Shown one piece after another: positions 8,053 through 15,800 of a DNA stretch of 64,000 nt. The stretch's first letter is position 1. Each line of letters opens with the position of its first letter. This stretch comes from Nostoc sp. C052 (GTDB lineage: Bacteria > Cyanobacteriota > Cyanobacteriia > Cyanobacteriales > Nostocaceae): positions 7,697,501 through 7,761,500 of the forward strand of contig NZ_CP040272.1 of the NCBI RefSeq assembly GCF_013393905.1, given 5' to 3'. The notes under the pieces were generated by a model, which saw only the letters and a program-made list of their open reading frames with translations, was not told the origin of the DNA and did not search any database. The position numbers and the translations under genes are program-made.

Positions 8053-9243
8053 TTATGTAAAAGATTGCCGCTTCAAACGCTTCTGAGCGTACATTAATTT
8101 GTCAGACCTGGCGATTACTTCTTCTAGTGACATATTACTTTCTGGTGAGTAACACTCTATCCCCATACTCATCGAGAGTTCATAATTACGGTTTTGCTGT
8201 TGATTAAAGTTGGCGATATTTACTTGCAGATACTCTTGGATACTATCAGCATCTTTAAAGTAGCTGGAGATGAAAACAATGAACTCATCTCCACCCAAGC
8301 GAGCAACAATATCTGAACTGCGAAAACTTTGCTTGAGTAATCGACCAGCATCAATAATCAAGGCATCTCCCATATCGTGACCCAGGGTGTCGTTAACCTG
8401 TTTTAGCCCATCTAAATCAATGAAGATAACCCAGCACAAGGCTTTCATCCGGTGAACAATTTTTAACTCTTGTTCAGCCATCACAAAGAAACCACGTCGG
8501 TTATGCAGACCGGTTAATTCATCAGTCAGGGACGCTTGTTTGCGGTTGCGAACTTCCTGAATGAGTTCCATCTGAGCGATCGCCTGGCGACTTAGGCGGC
8601 GCAGTGCATCTAACTGCTGGTAACTTAGATGATGAGGAATAGTATCCAGAACACACAACGTCCCAATGGGAAGACCATCGGGTGTAATTAGAGGGGCACC
8701 AGCATAAAAACGAATTTTGAGATTACCTTTGACTAAGGGATTGTTATTAAAGCGATCGTCCTTAATGGCGTTGGGAATCACCAATATATCCTCTGGTTCA
8801 AGAATGGCATGGGAGCAAAAAGCCCAATCTCTGGGTGTTTCACTACCTTGTAGTCCAACCTTAGATTTAAACCATTGGCGATCGGCATCAACTAAGCTAA
8901 TTAGAGCAATTGGAGTCTTACAAATGTAGGCAGCAAGAGCAGTTATATCATCAAATGCTTGTTCGGGTAGGGTATCCAGGATATTGTAGTCCGCCAGGGC
9001 TTTGAGTCTTTCTGCTTCATTATCAGGTAGAGGAACAGCTTGGGTTTTCACAAATGAGTGTCTGAGTCTTAACCAGGAAAATCTGGAAGGCTGGAAATTT
9101 TGCAACAACCGCAGTATTACCCCTCCAGCAGCAAGGCTACGTGACATAAACATCTCTGCAACGAAAATCAACACTCGGTTGAATATACAGAAATATTGTA
9201 TTACATGATGTTCTTCATGCCTTTGGTTTGCTCTGTTGTTCAT
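8053..9243 (-). CDS. GAF-GGDEF diguanylate cyclase
   Basis: Roughly 396 residues. An N-terminal extension is followed by a GAF sensor of the type starting NEAERLKALADYNILDTLPE, with the conserved WFKSKVGL and FCSHAI, and then a GGDEF domain. The active-site motif LGGDEF is intact, and RSSD lies exactly five residues before it, the normal position of the product-inhibition I-site. It should therefore make cyclic di-GMP from two GTP under feedback control. No transmembrane segment was seen. The start is uncertain: ATG 9243 is used here, TTG 9264 extends it and ATG 9153 or 9147 shortens it; the conserved domain begins only about 65 residues in. Confidence 0.85.
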   Translation of the reverse strand: MNNRANQRHEEHHVIQYFCIFNRVLIFVAEMFMSRSLAAGGVILRLLQNFQPSRFSWLRLRHSFVKTQAVPLPDNEAERLKALADYNILDTLPEQAFDDITALAAYICKTPIALISLVDADRQWFKSKVGLQGSETPRDWAFCSHAILEPEDILVIPNAIKDDRFNNNPLVKGNLKIRFYAGAPLITPDGLPIGTLCVLDTIPHHLSYQQLDALRRLSRQAIAQMELIQEVRNRKQASLTDELTGLHNRRGFFVMAEQELKIVHRMKALCWVIFIDLDGLKQVNDTLGHDMGDALIIDAGRLLKQSFRSSDIVARLGGDEFIVFISSYFKDADSIQEYLQVNIANFNQQQNRNYELSMSMGIECYSPESNMSLEEVIARSDKLMYAQKRLKRQSFT

Positions 9244-9264
9244 GTCACCCCAACCACTGTGCAA

Positions 9265-9794
9265 ATTCCCTGAGTATTTAGATACTTACAAGGTCTTTTG
9301 CCCAAAGCCAGGTTGAAAATTATCAATATCAGCAAGAATTTATTAAAACTTATCATACTATCAGAGTTACCGATCAAAAGTTGATATTTTTGATACAGCC
9401 ATTTTTTGCATACTTACAAAAATTACGAGGTTAAGGAGGCAGGAGGGTTTCAGCCTCGTTCATTTTTGCTAACATAGTTTGGTTTTATTCTGCCGACCTA
9501 CTTACAAAATAGGTATTTTTATTTAGGGGTTGGAGAATAATAATTGCTCCTGTTTTTTATATTAAGATGATGACTTAGGTTTGGCATTTAAACTGTTATC
9601 CATAAAATTTCCATAATTAGGGTGGTTAAGATTTTGGCATGAGCGCTAGCGCTACTTCTCTACGAGAGGCTGTGCCAATGACAAGGCTCAGTACAAGTCA
9701 GTCGAATACTATCCACCCCACAAGAGTCTGTTTTAAGGAAATCTTGTATTTTTGTAGAAAGAAACTTAATTTTAACTAATTTGGAAGTTGTATC
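9265..9794. other. Intergenic region with a palindromic repeat
   Basis: 530 bases between divergent genes. Around 9640-9690 is a GC-rich repeat (GAGCGCTAGCGCTAC, then CTCTACGAGAGGCTGTGCC) of the kind seen elsewhere in the window. The rest is AT-rich and should hold promoters for both flanking genes, but no site could be assigned with confidence. Confidence 0.45.
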
Positions 9795-10427
9795 ATGATG
9801 CATGTTTTTACAAAAACAGCTATTAGTCTAGTGACGACTACTGCTTTAGGGTTAGCGATCGCTATAACCACCAACAACCTAGTTCATGCTGCTGAATTCA
9901 AATTTAACTGGAAGGGAGACACTGGTTATTTAGCTCAAGGTTCATTTAACTACGATACAACAACTGCTCCCAACATCATTTCTGAGGTAGGTTCGGGAGC
10001 TACACATAACTTACAGTCCCTCTCAATTTCCTTTTTTGATCCATTGAATAATCTCATAAATAGTTTTACTCCAGTGCTGAATGGTGTATCTAACTACAGC
10101 TTTTTGAGATTTAACTTTGATAACACTACGCAACAAATCTTTGGCCCCTTTGATGTTGGCAAGGATGATGAGCTTCCTGGTGACACATGGCTGAATAATA
10201 ATCTCGCACTCATAGACCAAGGTTTTAGTAATGAGGTTCTAGTTAGAGAATTTGGTTTTAACAATAGAGATGCAGCAGGCACAAAGCAAATACTAGATTT
10301 AAGCAACAATTCGGTTCAGGTATTCAAAGTCCCCGAAGGAAGCATCATTATTGGTTTACTGGCAGTATGTAGTTTAGGATTTACTCTCAAGCAGAAATCA
10401 ATCCCAAATCCCAAATCTAAAATCTAA
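9795..10427 (+). CDS. Exported PEP-CTERM-like protein
   Basis: A 210-residue secreted protein. Residues 1-32 are a signal peptide (basic start, hydrophobic core, cleavage likely after VHA). The body is rich in Asn, Ser and Phe with no recognised fold. Residues about 177-205 read VPEGSIIIGLLAVCSLGF followed by TLKQKS, the tripartite layout of PEP-CTERM sorting tails: short motif, hydrophobic helix, basic end. Gly replaces the usual second Pro of VPEP. The last residues, after QKS, come from an AAATCCC/AAATCTA short tandem repeat that carries the stop codon. The ATG has GGAAG 9 bases upstream. Likely cell-surface; function unknown. Confidence 0.75.
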   Translation: MMHVFTKTAISLVTTTALGLAIAITTNNLVHAAEFKFNWKGDTGYLAQGSFNYDTTTAPNIISEVGSGATHNLQSLSISFFDPLNNLINSFTPVLNGVSNYSFLRFNFDNTTQQIFGPFDVGKDDELPGDTWLNNNLALIDQGFSNEVLVREFGFNNRDAAGTKQILDLSNNSVQVFKVPEGSIIIGLLAVCSLGFTLKQKSIPNPKSKI

Positions 10428-10430
10428 AAT
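10396..10430 (+). repeat. Short tandem heptamer repeats at a gene end
   Basis: AATCCCAAATCCC followed by AAATCTAAAATCTAAAAT, heptamer units of the STRR type known from heterocystous cyanobacteria. They encode the tail and stop of the PEP-CTERM-like protein. Confidence 0.65.
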
Positions 10431-10480
10431 TGGTCAGTGTTATTTTACAGGGATAAAAGAAAAAGTCGGAGGCGATCGCT

Positions 10481-11740
10481 ATGTTATCTGTCAGCGATGC
10501 AGAAGCAATTATTTTAAATTTAGTACAACCGTTAGATCGTCAGCGAGATACAGAAGTTGTCGATTTATTGACAGCAGATAGTCGCATTTTGGTAACACCT
10601 GTCACCAGTTCGCTAGATTTTCCCCATTGGGATAATTCGGCAATGGATGGCTATGCAGTCCGCTACGAAGATGTACAGCACTCTAGCACTGAACAACCAG
10701 CCATTTTGGAAATTGTTGAAGATATTCCGGCCGGGTATCAGCCTCAGTCTACAATTCAACCAGGGCAAGCTGCGCGGATTTTTACAGGTGCAGTGATCCC
10801 AGCAGGTGCGGATACTGTAGTGATGCAAGAAAAGACACACCGGGAGGAAAACCGCGTATTTATCTTGGATGCGCCAAAACCGCAAGGATTTGTCAGACAC
10901 AAAGCATCTTTTTATCAAGCTGGAACACAACTACTACCAGCAGGAATTAAGTTAAATGCCTCAGAAATTGCCGTATTGGCAGCAGCACAGTGTCCGCAAT
11001 TAAGTGTTTACCGCCGTCCACGGGTGGCAATTTTATCCACTGGTGATGAGTTGGCAACAATTGATCAACCGTTACAACCAGGGCAAATTGTGGATTCTAA
11101 TCAGTATGCGATCGCCGCTTTGGTAAGAGAAAGTGGCGCAGAACCCTTAATTTTAGGCATTGTGAAAGATGATCCAGTTGCTCTGGAGAAAGTTATTAGC
11201 CATGCCGTTGCGATCGCTGATATAGTCATCTCCTCTGGTGGTGTCTCAGTAGGAGATTATGACTATGTTGACAAAATTCTCGAATCGCTAGGAGCAAAAA
11301 TTCACATTCGGGCTGTAGAAATGAGGCCAGGAAAACCCCTCACTGTTGCTACTTTTCCCAGTAGAGACGCGATTAATCGCGTCTCTACAAACTCCCCGCT
11401 TTATTTTGGTTTACCAGGGAATCCTGCGGCTGTATTGGTGACATTTTGGCGGTTTGTGCTACCAGCAATCAGGAAACTTTCGGGAATTACTGAAGGTTGG
11501 GAATCAGTATTTTTGAAAGTGCGATCGCATGATGAATTGCGATCGGATGGCAAGCGTGAAACTTACCTTTGGGGTAAATTACAATTAATTAATGGAGTTT
11601 ACGAATTTCACAAAGCTGGTGGTAGTCACAGTTCCGGCAACTTAATTAATTTAGCTCAAACCAATGCTTTAGCTGTTCTACCAGTGGGTAAAACATTAAT
11701 TTCACCACAAGAAGAAGTGCAAGTTTTGCAGCTTGGATAA
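10481..11740 (+). CDS. moeA: Molybdopterin molybdenumtransferase MoeA
   Basis: A 419-residue enzyme that inserts molybdate into adenylylated molybdopterin, the last step of molybdenum cofactor synthesis. It has the family marks DNSAMDGYAVR near residue 52, STGDEL near 187, SSGGVSVGDYDYV near 252, MRPGKP near 281 and GLPGNPAAV near 310, and a C-terminal domain IV. About nine residues near 294-303 (SRDAINRVST) are encoded by a 28-bp perfect palindrome inserted in frame just before GLPGNP. Start ATG 10481 lies behind AAAGTCGGAGGCG, with GGAG about 9 bases upstream. No other cofactor genes are adjacent. Confidence 0.96.
   Translation: MLSVSDAEAIILNLVQPLDRQRDTEVVDLLTADSRILVTPVTSSLDFPHWDNSAMDGYAVRYEDVQHSSTEQPAILEIVEDIPAGYQPQSTIQPGQAARIFTGAVIPAGADTVVMQEKTHREENRVFILDAPKPQGFVRHKASFYQAGTQLLPAGIKLNASEIAVLAAAQCPQLSVYRRPRVAILSTGDELATIDQPLQPGQIVDSNQYAIAALVRESGAEPLILGIVKDDPVALEKVISHAVAIADIVISSGGVSVGDYDYVDKILESLGAKIHIRAVEMRPGKPLTVATFPSRDAINRVSTNSPLYFGLPGNPAAVLVTFWRFVLPAIRKLSGITEGWESVFLKVRSHDELRSDGKRETYLWGKLQLINGVYEFHKAGGSHSSGNLINLAQTNALAVLPVGKTLISPQEEVQVLQLG
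11361..11388. repeat. 28-bp perfect palindrome inside moeA
   Basis: GTAGAGACGCGATT followed by its exact reverse complement. It belongs to the same family as the AGACGCGAT palindromes between genes. Its translation has no counterpart in the conserved MoeA motifs on either side. Confidence 0.85.
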
Positions 11741-11773
11741 TGGAGACTGGGGATTGGGGAGAAAAGGGAGAAT

Positions 11774-11808
11774 AACCAATGACTAATGCCCAATGACCAA
11801 TGACTAAA
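11774..11808. repeat. Short tandem repeats (CCAATGACTAATG type)
   Basis: Heptamer-type units CCAATGA, CTAATGC and CCAATGA lie between the convergent ends of moeA and the aminotransferase gene. They match the STRR class of heterocystous cyanobacteria. Confidence 0.6.
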
Positions 11809-13036
11809 ATATCTGCTCAAAAGCTTCAATCAAACTGTTAACTTCCTCAAGGGTGTTGTAATGCACCATACTCACCCGGACTATTCCACCTTGGGATGCT
11901 AACCCCAGGTATTCAATGAGCCGTTTAGCATAAAAGTCTCCATAGCGAATTCCTATATAGTGTTGGTCAATTTTTGCCGGAATGGTTGAGCTATTGATTC
12001 CATCTACCACAAAAGATATAGTTGGCACACGGGTTTGACGGTCAGCCTTTGATTGACCAATCACTCGCACATTAGCCTTGCTATTGAGGTAATTTAGGAG
12101 GCGATCGCTAATATGTTCTTCATGTATGCTAATTAAATCAAATGCTTGCACCATTTGATTTCTCAAATCTGGTGCTGTTTCATTCCCATAGTGTAATTGT
12201 GCTAACTCACTTAAATAATCACATAAACCTAACATTCCATAACTTAATTCAAAATTGACATTTCCTAACTGAAATTTATAAGGTATATCTGTCTGCTCAA
12301 TAAAATAATGGTTAAGACCAGGCAATCTTAATAAATGTTCTTCCTTACCATAAAGTAAGGCATGATGTGGCCCATAGACTTTATAACAACTCAAAGTATA
12401 AAAATCAACATCTAAATCTTGGACATCAACTAATCTGTGGGGTGCATAAGCTACACCATCTACACAAATCATGGCATTGCGATCGTGTACAAATACAGCA
12501 ATTTCTTTAATCGGGTTGATGGTTCCCAGAACATTAGAAGCATGAGTCAAGGCTACCAGTTTGGTACGGTGACTCATCAATGGTTCTAAATCTGCTAAAT
12601 GAAGTTCTAAAGTATCTGGACGAACTTGCCACACTTTAACCTTAATTCCTTGTTTTTCAAGAGCGACCCAAGCACCAATATTGGCCTCATGGTCACAATT
12701 CGTCACAATCACCTCATCGCCAGGTGTAAAGGTTTGACCCAGACAAATTGAGAGAATTTTCAACATCATTGTAGTAGATGGGCCCATGACCACTTCTTTA
12801 GAAGAATTGGCATTAATGAAAGTAGCCATTCCCCTAGTTGCTAGAGCCAATCGTTCTCCTGCAAGTTGAGATACCCCATAAGAAGCTCCCAACTGAACAT
12901 CAGAACTCAAGAGAAATTCGCTAATTCTATCTACTACTTTTTTCAGGGTTTGTGACCCGCCAGCATTATCAAAAAAAGTCCATTCACCAGCTAAAGCAGG
13001 AAAATATTGACGAACTTTATCAAGATTCAGGAGCAT
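11804..13036 (-). CDS. Class-V aminotransferase, cysteine desulfurase-like
   Basis: A 410-residue fold-type I PLP enzyme. WTFFDNAGGSQ near residue 18, the TNCDHEANIGAW loop, the VDGVAYAPH Asp-containing strand and the Schiff-base Lys in LSCYKVYGPH near residue 225 are in the correct order for the SufS/NifS family. It looks like the cysteine-desulfurase-like subgroup not tied to Suf or Isc clusters; no suf or isc genes are near. The usual active-site Cys loop is not obvious, so the reaction (desulfuration, lyase or transamination) is left open. ATG 13036 has no strong ribosome site. It is convergent with moeA. Confidence 0.85.
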   Translation of the reverse strand: MLLNLDKVRQYFPALAGEWTFFDNAGGSQTLKKVVDRISEFLLSSDVQLGASYGVSQLAGERLALATRGMATFINANSSKEVVMGPSTTMMLKILSICLGQTFTPGDEVIVTNCDHEANIGAWVALEKQGIKVKVWQVRPDTLELHLADLEPLMSHRTKLVALTHASNVLGTINPIKEIAVFVHDRNAMICVDGVAYAPHRLVDVQDLDVDFYTLSCYKVYGPHHALLYGKEEHLLRLPGLNHYFIEQTDIPYKFQLGNVNFELSYGMLGLCDYLSELAQLHYGNETAPDLRNQMVQAFDLISIHEEHISDRLLNYLNSKANVRVIGQSKADRQTRVPTISFVVDGINSSTIPAKIDQHYIGIRYGDFYAKRLIEYLGLASQGGIVRVSMVHYNTLEEVNSLIEAFEQIF

Positions 13037-13331
13037 AGTATCAGTAATCTAGAGAATGTTCTTTACCCTAGCTTACTTTTGGCAAGTCGCCCAGAGAGCA
13101 TCTACATTCTCTTTTGGAGTTTACAGCTTGTTGTGTCAGCTTCTTACTCTGTAATCATCTATCTAGGGGAGTATACAAAGAGTATCTTACTGACACACCT
13201 ACATTTTTAGCAAGGGTTAATGTCTTGATTCTTCACAATTCTCGCCAATTTTATTTGATAAGTTTAAGGGAGAGTCAAAACAATACTTGCTTTGACTCTT
13301 AATTCCTTGATTGAAAACAAAGGAACAACCT

Positions 13332-13553
13332 ATGAACACTACTGTTAAATACGACATCGAGGTTATCAAGGAAGAAGCACTTAGACTAGTTAAAAAAGGA
13401 CTTCTTAACCGTCAACACCCGATTTATACCATCTGTAAATATATTCCTCATCGTGACTGGGTGAATTTTGAGCTTGAGTTAGAAAAAAACGAATTTTTAC
13501 TCAGAGATAGAATTATTGACCTACTGAATCACGAATTGTGGGAAGATGATTGA
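13332..13553 (+). CDS. DUF4327 family protein
   Basis: A 73-residue cytoplasmic protein. Features such as RLVKKGLLNRQHPIYTICKY, IPHRDW and LLRDRIIDL match the small cyanobacterial DUF4327 family; function unknown. The start at 13332 (MNTT) is preferred over 13311 because AAAGGA lies 8 bases upstream. A weak hairpin (CCCTCGA...TCGGGGG, about 13632-13651) lies 80 bases after the stop. Confidence 0.75.
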   Translation: MNTTVKYDIEVIKEEALRLVKKGLLNRQHPIYTICKYIPHRDWVNFELELEKNEFLLRDRIIDLLNHELWEDD

Positions 13554-13849
13554 GGCTGCATTGAAAAGCTGAATTCTATTAGCAGCATTGCAATAAATCA
13601 AAATTACAAATTAGTTTTTCGGGATTAAAAGCCCTCGAATTAAATCGGGGGTTATCAACAAAAAAGTCTGAAAATAAGCAATAAATCTTAATGAAAAGTA
13701 AAATGCTAATTGTGATATATTAATTTAAATTAAGAATTATTGCAAAATAGTAAAAAATTTTTGGGAATATCGCCCAAGCTAATTAAAAGGTTTACGCCGA
13801 ATGGATATTTTAATAGAATAATCTCATTCAAAGATTCGCAGAAATATCA

Positions 13850-15469
13850 ATGGACTGGATTACACTACTGCGATCGCTACAGTCTGATTTTATTAAAAGG
13901 TTAGCATCTGGTTGTCTGCTTCATTGTGAAACAGAAGGTCAATATAGTGAATTAACTGTAATCTCTGGAGAAAGGTTAAAGGCACTACGGGAATTTTGCT
14001 GGCAGATGGCTGAAAAATATAAGCGTGTTTTACCAGTCCGCGATGTTTTTATTAGCTATCTTAAAGGAAAGTTGGGTGAGGAAGTTGTCAAAGAACGTTT
14101 AGCTGATTTTATTACCGAAGTCGATTATGAAAAGCGATTCGGCGGCGATGGCAATATAGATTTTACCTTGACTTCTGACCCATCTATTGGTATTGAGGTT
14201 AAATCTCGTCACGGTCGAATTGATAGAGTAAGATGGTCAATTAGTTCTGAAGAAGTTGAGAAAAATGCAGTTGTAGTTTGCATTTTGATTCAAGAGGATG
14301 TGAGTGAAGCCCAATCTGAATATCACCTTTTTTTAGCGGGCTTTCTGCCAACCCGAATGATTAAGTTGAAAACTGGTAAAATTTCTTTTGGGATAGAACA
14401 ATTACTATATGGTGGTGGTTTATGGTGCTATTTAGAACAATTACAATCTTCTATAAATAATTCTTCTAGGCAACAACCACCAATTTATAAATATCTCCCG
14501 AAACAGGAAATTCTATCTCCGCCAACTATAAATCAGGTGGTCAAACCTTATTTTAAACCTGAATATAGTGGTGAAGATTTAAATCTAGTTTACGTAAAAC
14601 TAGGTGATGAATATTTTGAAAAAGGAGAATATATTAATGCGATCACTAACTATAATCAAGCTTTAGAAGTTAACCATAGTGATATTAGTTTATATTATAA
14701 ACGAGGTTTAGCTCACTATCAAATAGGAGATTATGAAACTGCGATCGCAGATTATTCTCAGGCAATTCAGATGAATCTTCATGATGCTAAATCTTATAAT
14801 AAACGAGGTTTAGCCTTGTATCAACTTGGGCGATTAGAAGAAGCAATTAATGATTATACTCAAGCAATCAGAATTAATCCTAATGTTGCCGTAGCCTATA
14901 AAAATCGGGCTGAAGCTCGTTCTCATGCAGGAGATAATCAAGGAGCAATTGAGGATTATACCCAGGCTATTAAAATTAACCCCGATTATGCTAATGCTTA
15001 TAAAAACCGTGGAATTGCTCGTTATTTATTAGGCTCTCAACCAGCATTTCCCCAAGCAATCAAGATTAATCCTCAAGATGCCATAGCTTATAAAAAACGT
15101 GGTAATGCTCGTTCCGACTTAGGAGATTTTGAGGGAGCAATTGAAGATTATACTCAAGCAATACAGATTAATTCTAATTATGCCGATGCTTATTACAACC
15201 GTGGTAATGCTCATTCAGATTTAGGAGATTTTGAGCGAGCAATTGAAGATTATACTCAGGCGATACAGATTAATTTGAACTATGCTGATGCCTATTATAA
15301 TCGGGGCAATATTCGTTTAGAAATCGCAGATAAACAAGGAGCAATCGAAGATTTTCAAAAAGCGGCAGATATCTATCGTCAAGAAGGTAAGCTAGAAGCA
15401 CTCAAAGATACACGAGAAAAAATATTAGATTTAGAAATAGAAGAATCATTAGATATTTTAAACTTCTAA
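13850..15469 (+). CDS. Nuclease-like domain fused to TPR repeats
   Basis: A 539-residue protein in two parts. Residues about 60-160 resemble a PD-(D/E)XK fold: helix LGEEVVKERLADFI, then GDGNIDFTL (Asp) and IGIEVKSR (Glu-x-Lys) about 16 residues later, the spacing of the catalytic triad. Residues 245-520 are about eight 34-residue tetratricopeptide repeats (AYKNRGIAR..., GAIEDYTQAIKIN). One, around residue 390, has lost four residues (LLGSQPAFPQAIKI). TPRs suggest partner binding, while the N-domain may cut or just bind nucleic acid. No start-site Shine-Dalgarno is clear. The 3' repeats are similar enough at DNA level to allow slippage or recombination. Confidence 0.75.
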   Translation: MDWITLLRSLQSDFIKRLASGCLLHCETEGQYSELTVISGERLKALREFCWQMAEKYKRVLPVRDVFISYLKGKLGEEVVKERLADFITEVDYEKRFGGDGNIDFTLTSDPSIGIEVKSRHGRIDRVRWSISSEEVEKNAVVVCILIQEDVSEAQSEYHLFLAGFLPTRMIKLKTGKISFGIEQLLYGGGLWCYLEQLQSSINNSSRQQPPIYKYLPKQEILSPPTINQVVKPYFKPEYSGEDLNLVYVKLGDEYFEKGEYINAITNYNQALEVNHSDISLYYKRGLAHYQIGDYETAIADYSQAIQMNLHDAKSYNKRGLALYQLGRLEEAINDYTQAIRINPNVAVAYKNRAEARSHAGDNQGAIEDYTQAIKINPDYANAYKNRGIARYLLGSQPAFPQAIKINPQDAIAYKKRGNARSDLGDFEGAIEDYTQAIQINSNYADAYYNRGNAHSDLGDFERAIEDYTQAIQINLNYADAYYNRGNIRLEIADKQGAIEDFQKAADIYRQEGKLEALKDTREKILDLEIEESLDILNF

Positions 15470-15722
15470 ACCATAGCCTAAGTGTCACATTTTTATTACT
15501 TGCCTCGGCGATTAAAAATTGGAGCTACATAGACAAAACCTGCCTAGCCTGCGGCAACGCCAAGGGCGAACGCAGGTTAAAAACTCTTGATTTATTAGTC
15601 CACGGAGGTGGACTTTATTTGTATAGCCGCGATTTCTAATTGCCAGGTATATTTATCAAGGCGAGATGCTCCAATTCTTCCCTTGTTCTTAGCAAAATAC
15701 ACGATTGCCTATGAGGTTGCCT
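15470..15722. other. Intergenic region with repeat fragments
   Basis: Between convergent genes. Contains GCCTGCGGCAACGCCAAGGG at about 15548, part of a repeat also near 7929, and the hairpin-like GTCCACGGAGGTGGAC at about 15598-15613. No gene was seen. Confidence 0.4.
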
Positions 15723-15747
15723 AAAACAAGGGGCTTAAGCCCCTTGT
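15723..15747 (-). terminator. Probable leuS terminator
   Basis: On the minus strand ACAAGGGGCTT pairs with AAGCCCCTTGT and is followed by TTTTAG, 54 bases after the leuS stop. The 22-base palindrome is perfect. It may also serve the convergent TPR gene, or be a repeat. Confidence 0.5.
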
Positions 15748-15758
15748 CTCAGCGAGTC

Positions 15759-15785
15759 TGATTTTGTACAGTTTCACAAATAATT
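15759..15785. repeat. 27-bp dispersed repeat, copy 1
   Basis: Begins TGATTTTGTACAG; 25 of 27 bases match 39713-39739. Both copies are preceded, at different distances, by CCTATGAGGTTG, suggesting remnants of a longer shared element. Confidence 0.6.
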
Positions 15786-15800
15786 TTGACAAACATCCTC

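Noticed and set aside
13007..13302. Overlapping plus-strand frames before the DUF4327 gene
   Set aside because: One overlaps the aminotransferase start on the other strand; none has a ribosome site or recognisable protein features.
13610..13670. CRISPR-like or terminator signal near CCCTCGAATTAAATCGGGGG
   Set aside because: Single weak hairpin with mismatched stem, no repeat array and a poor T-run.
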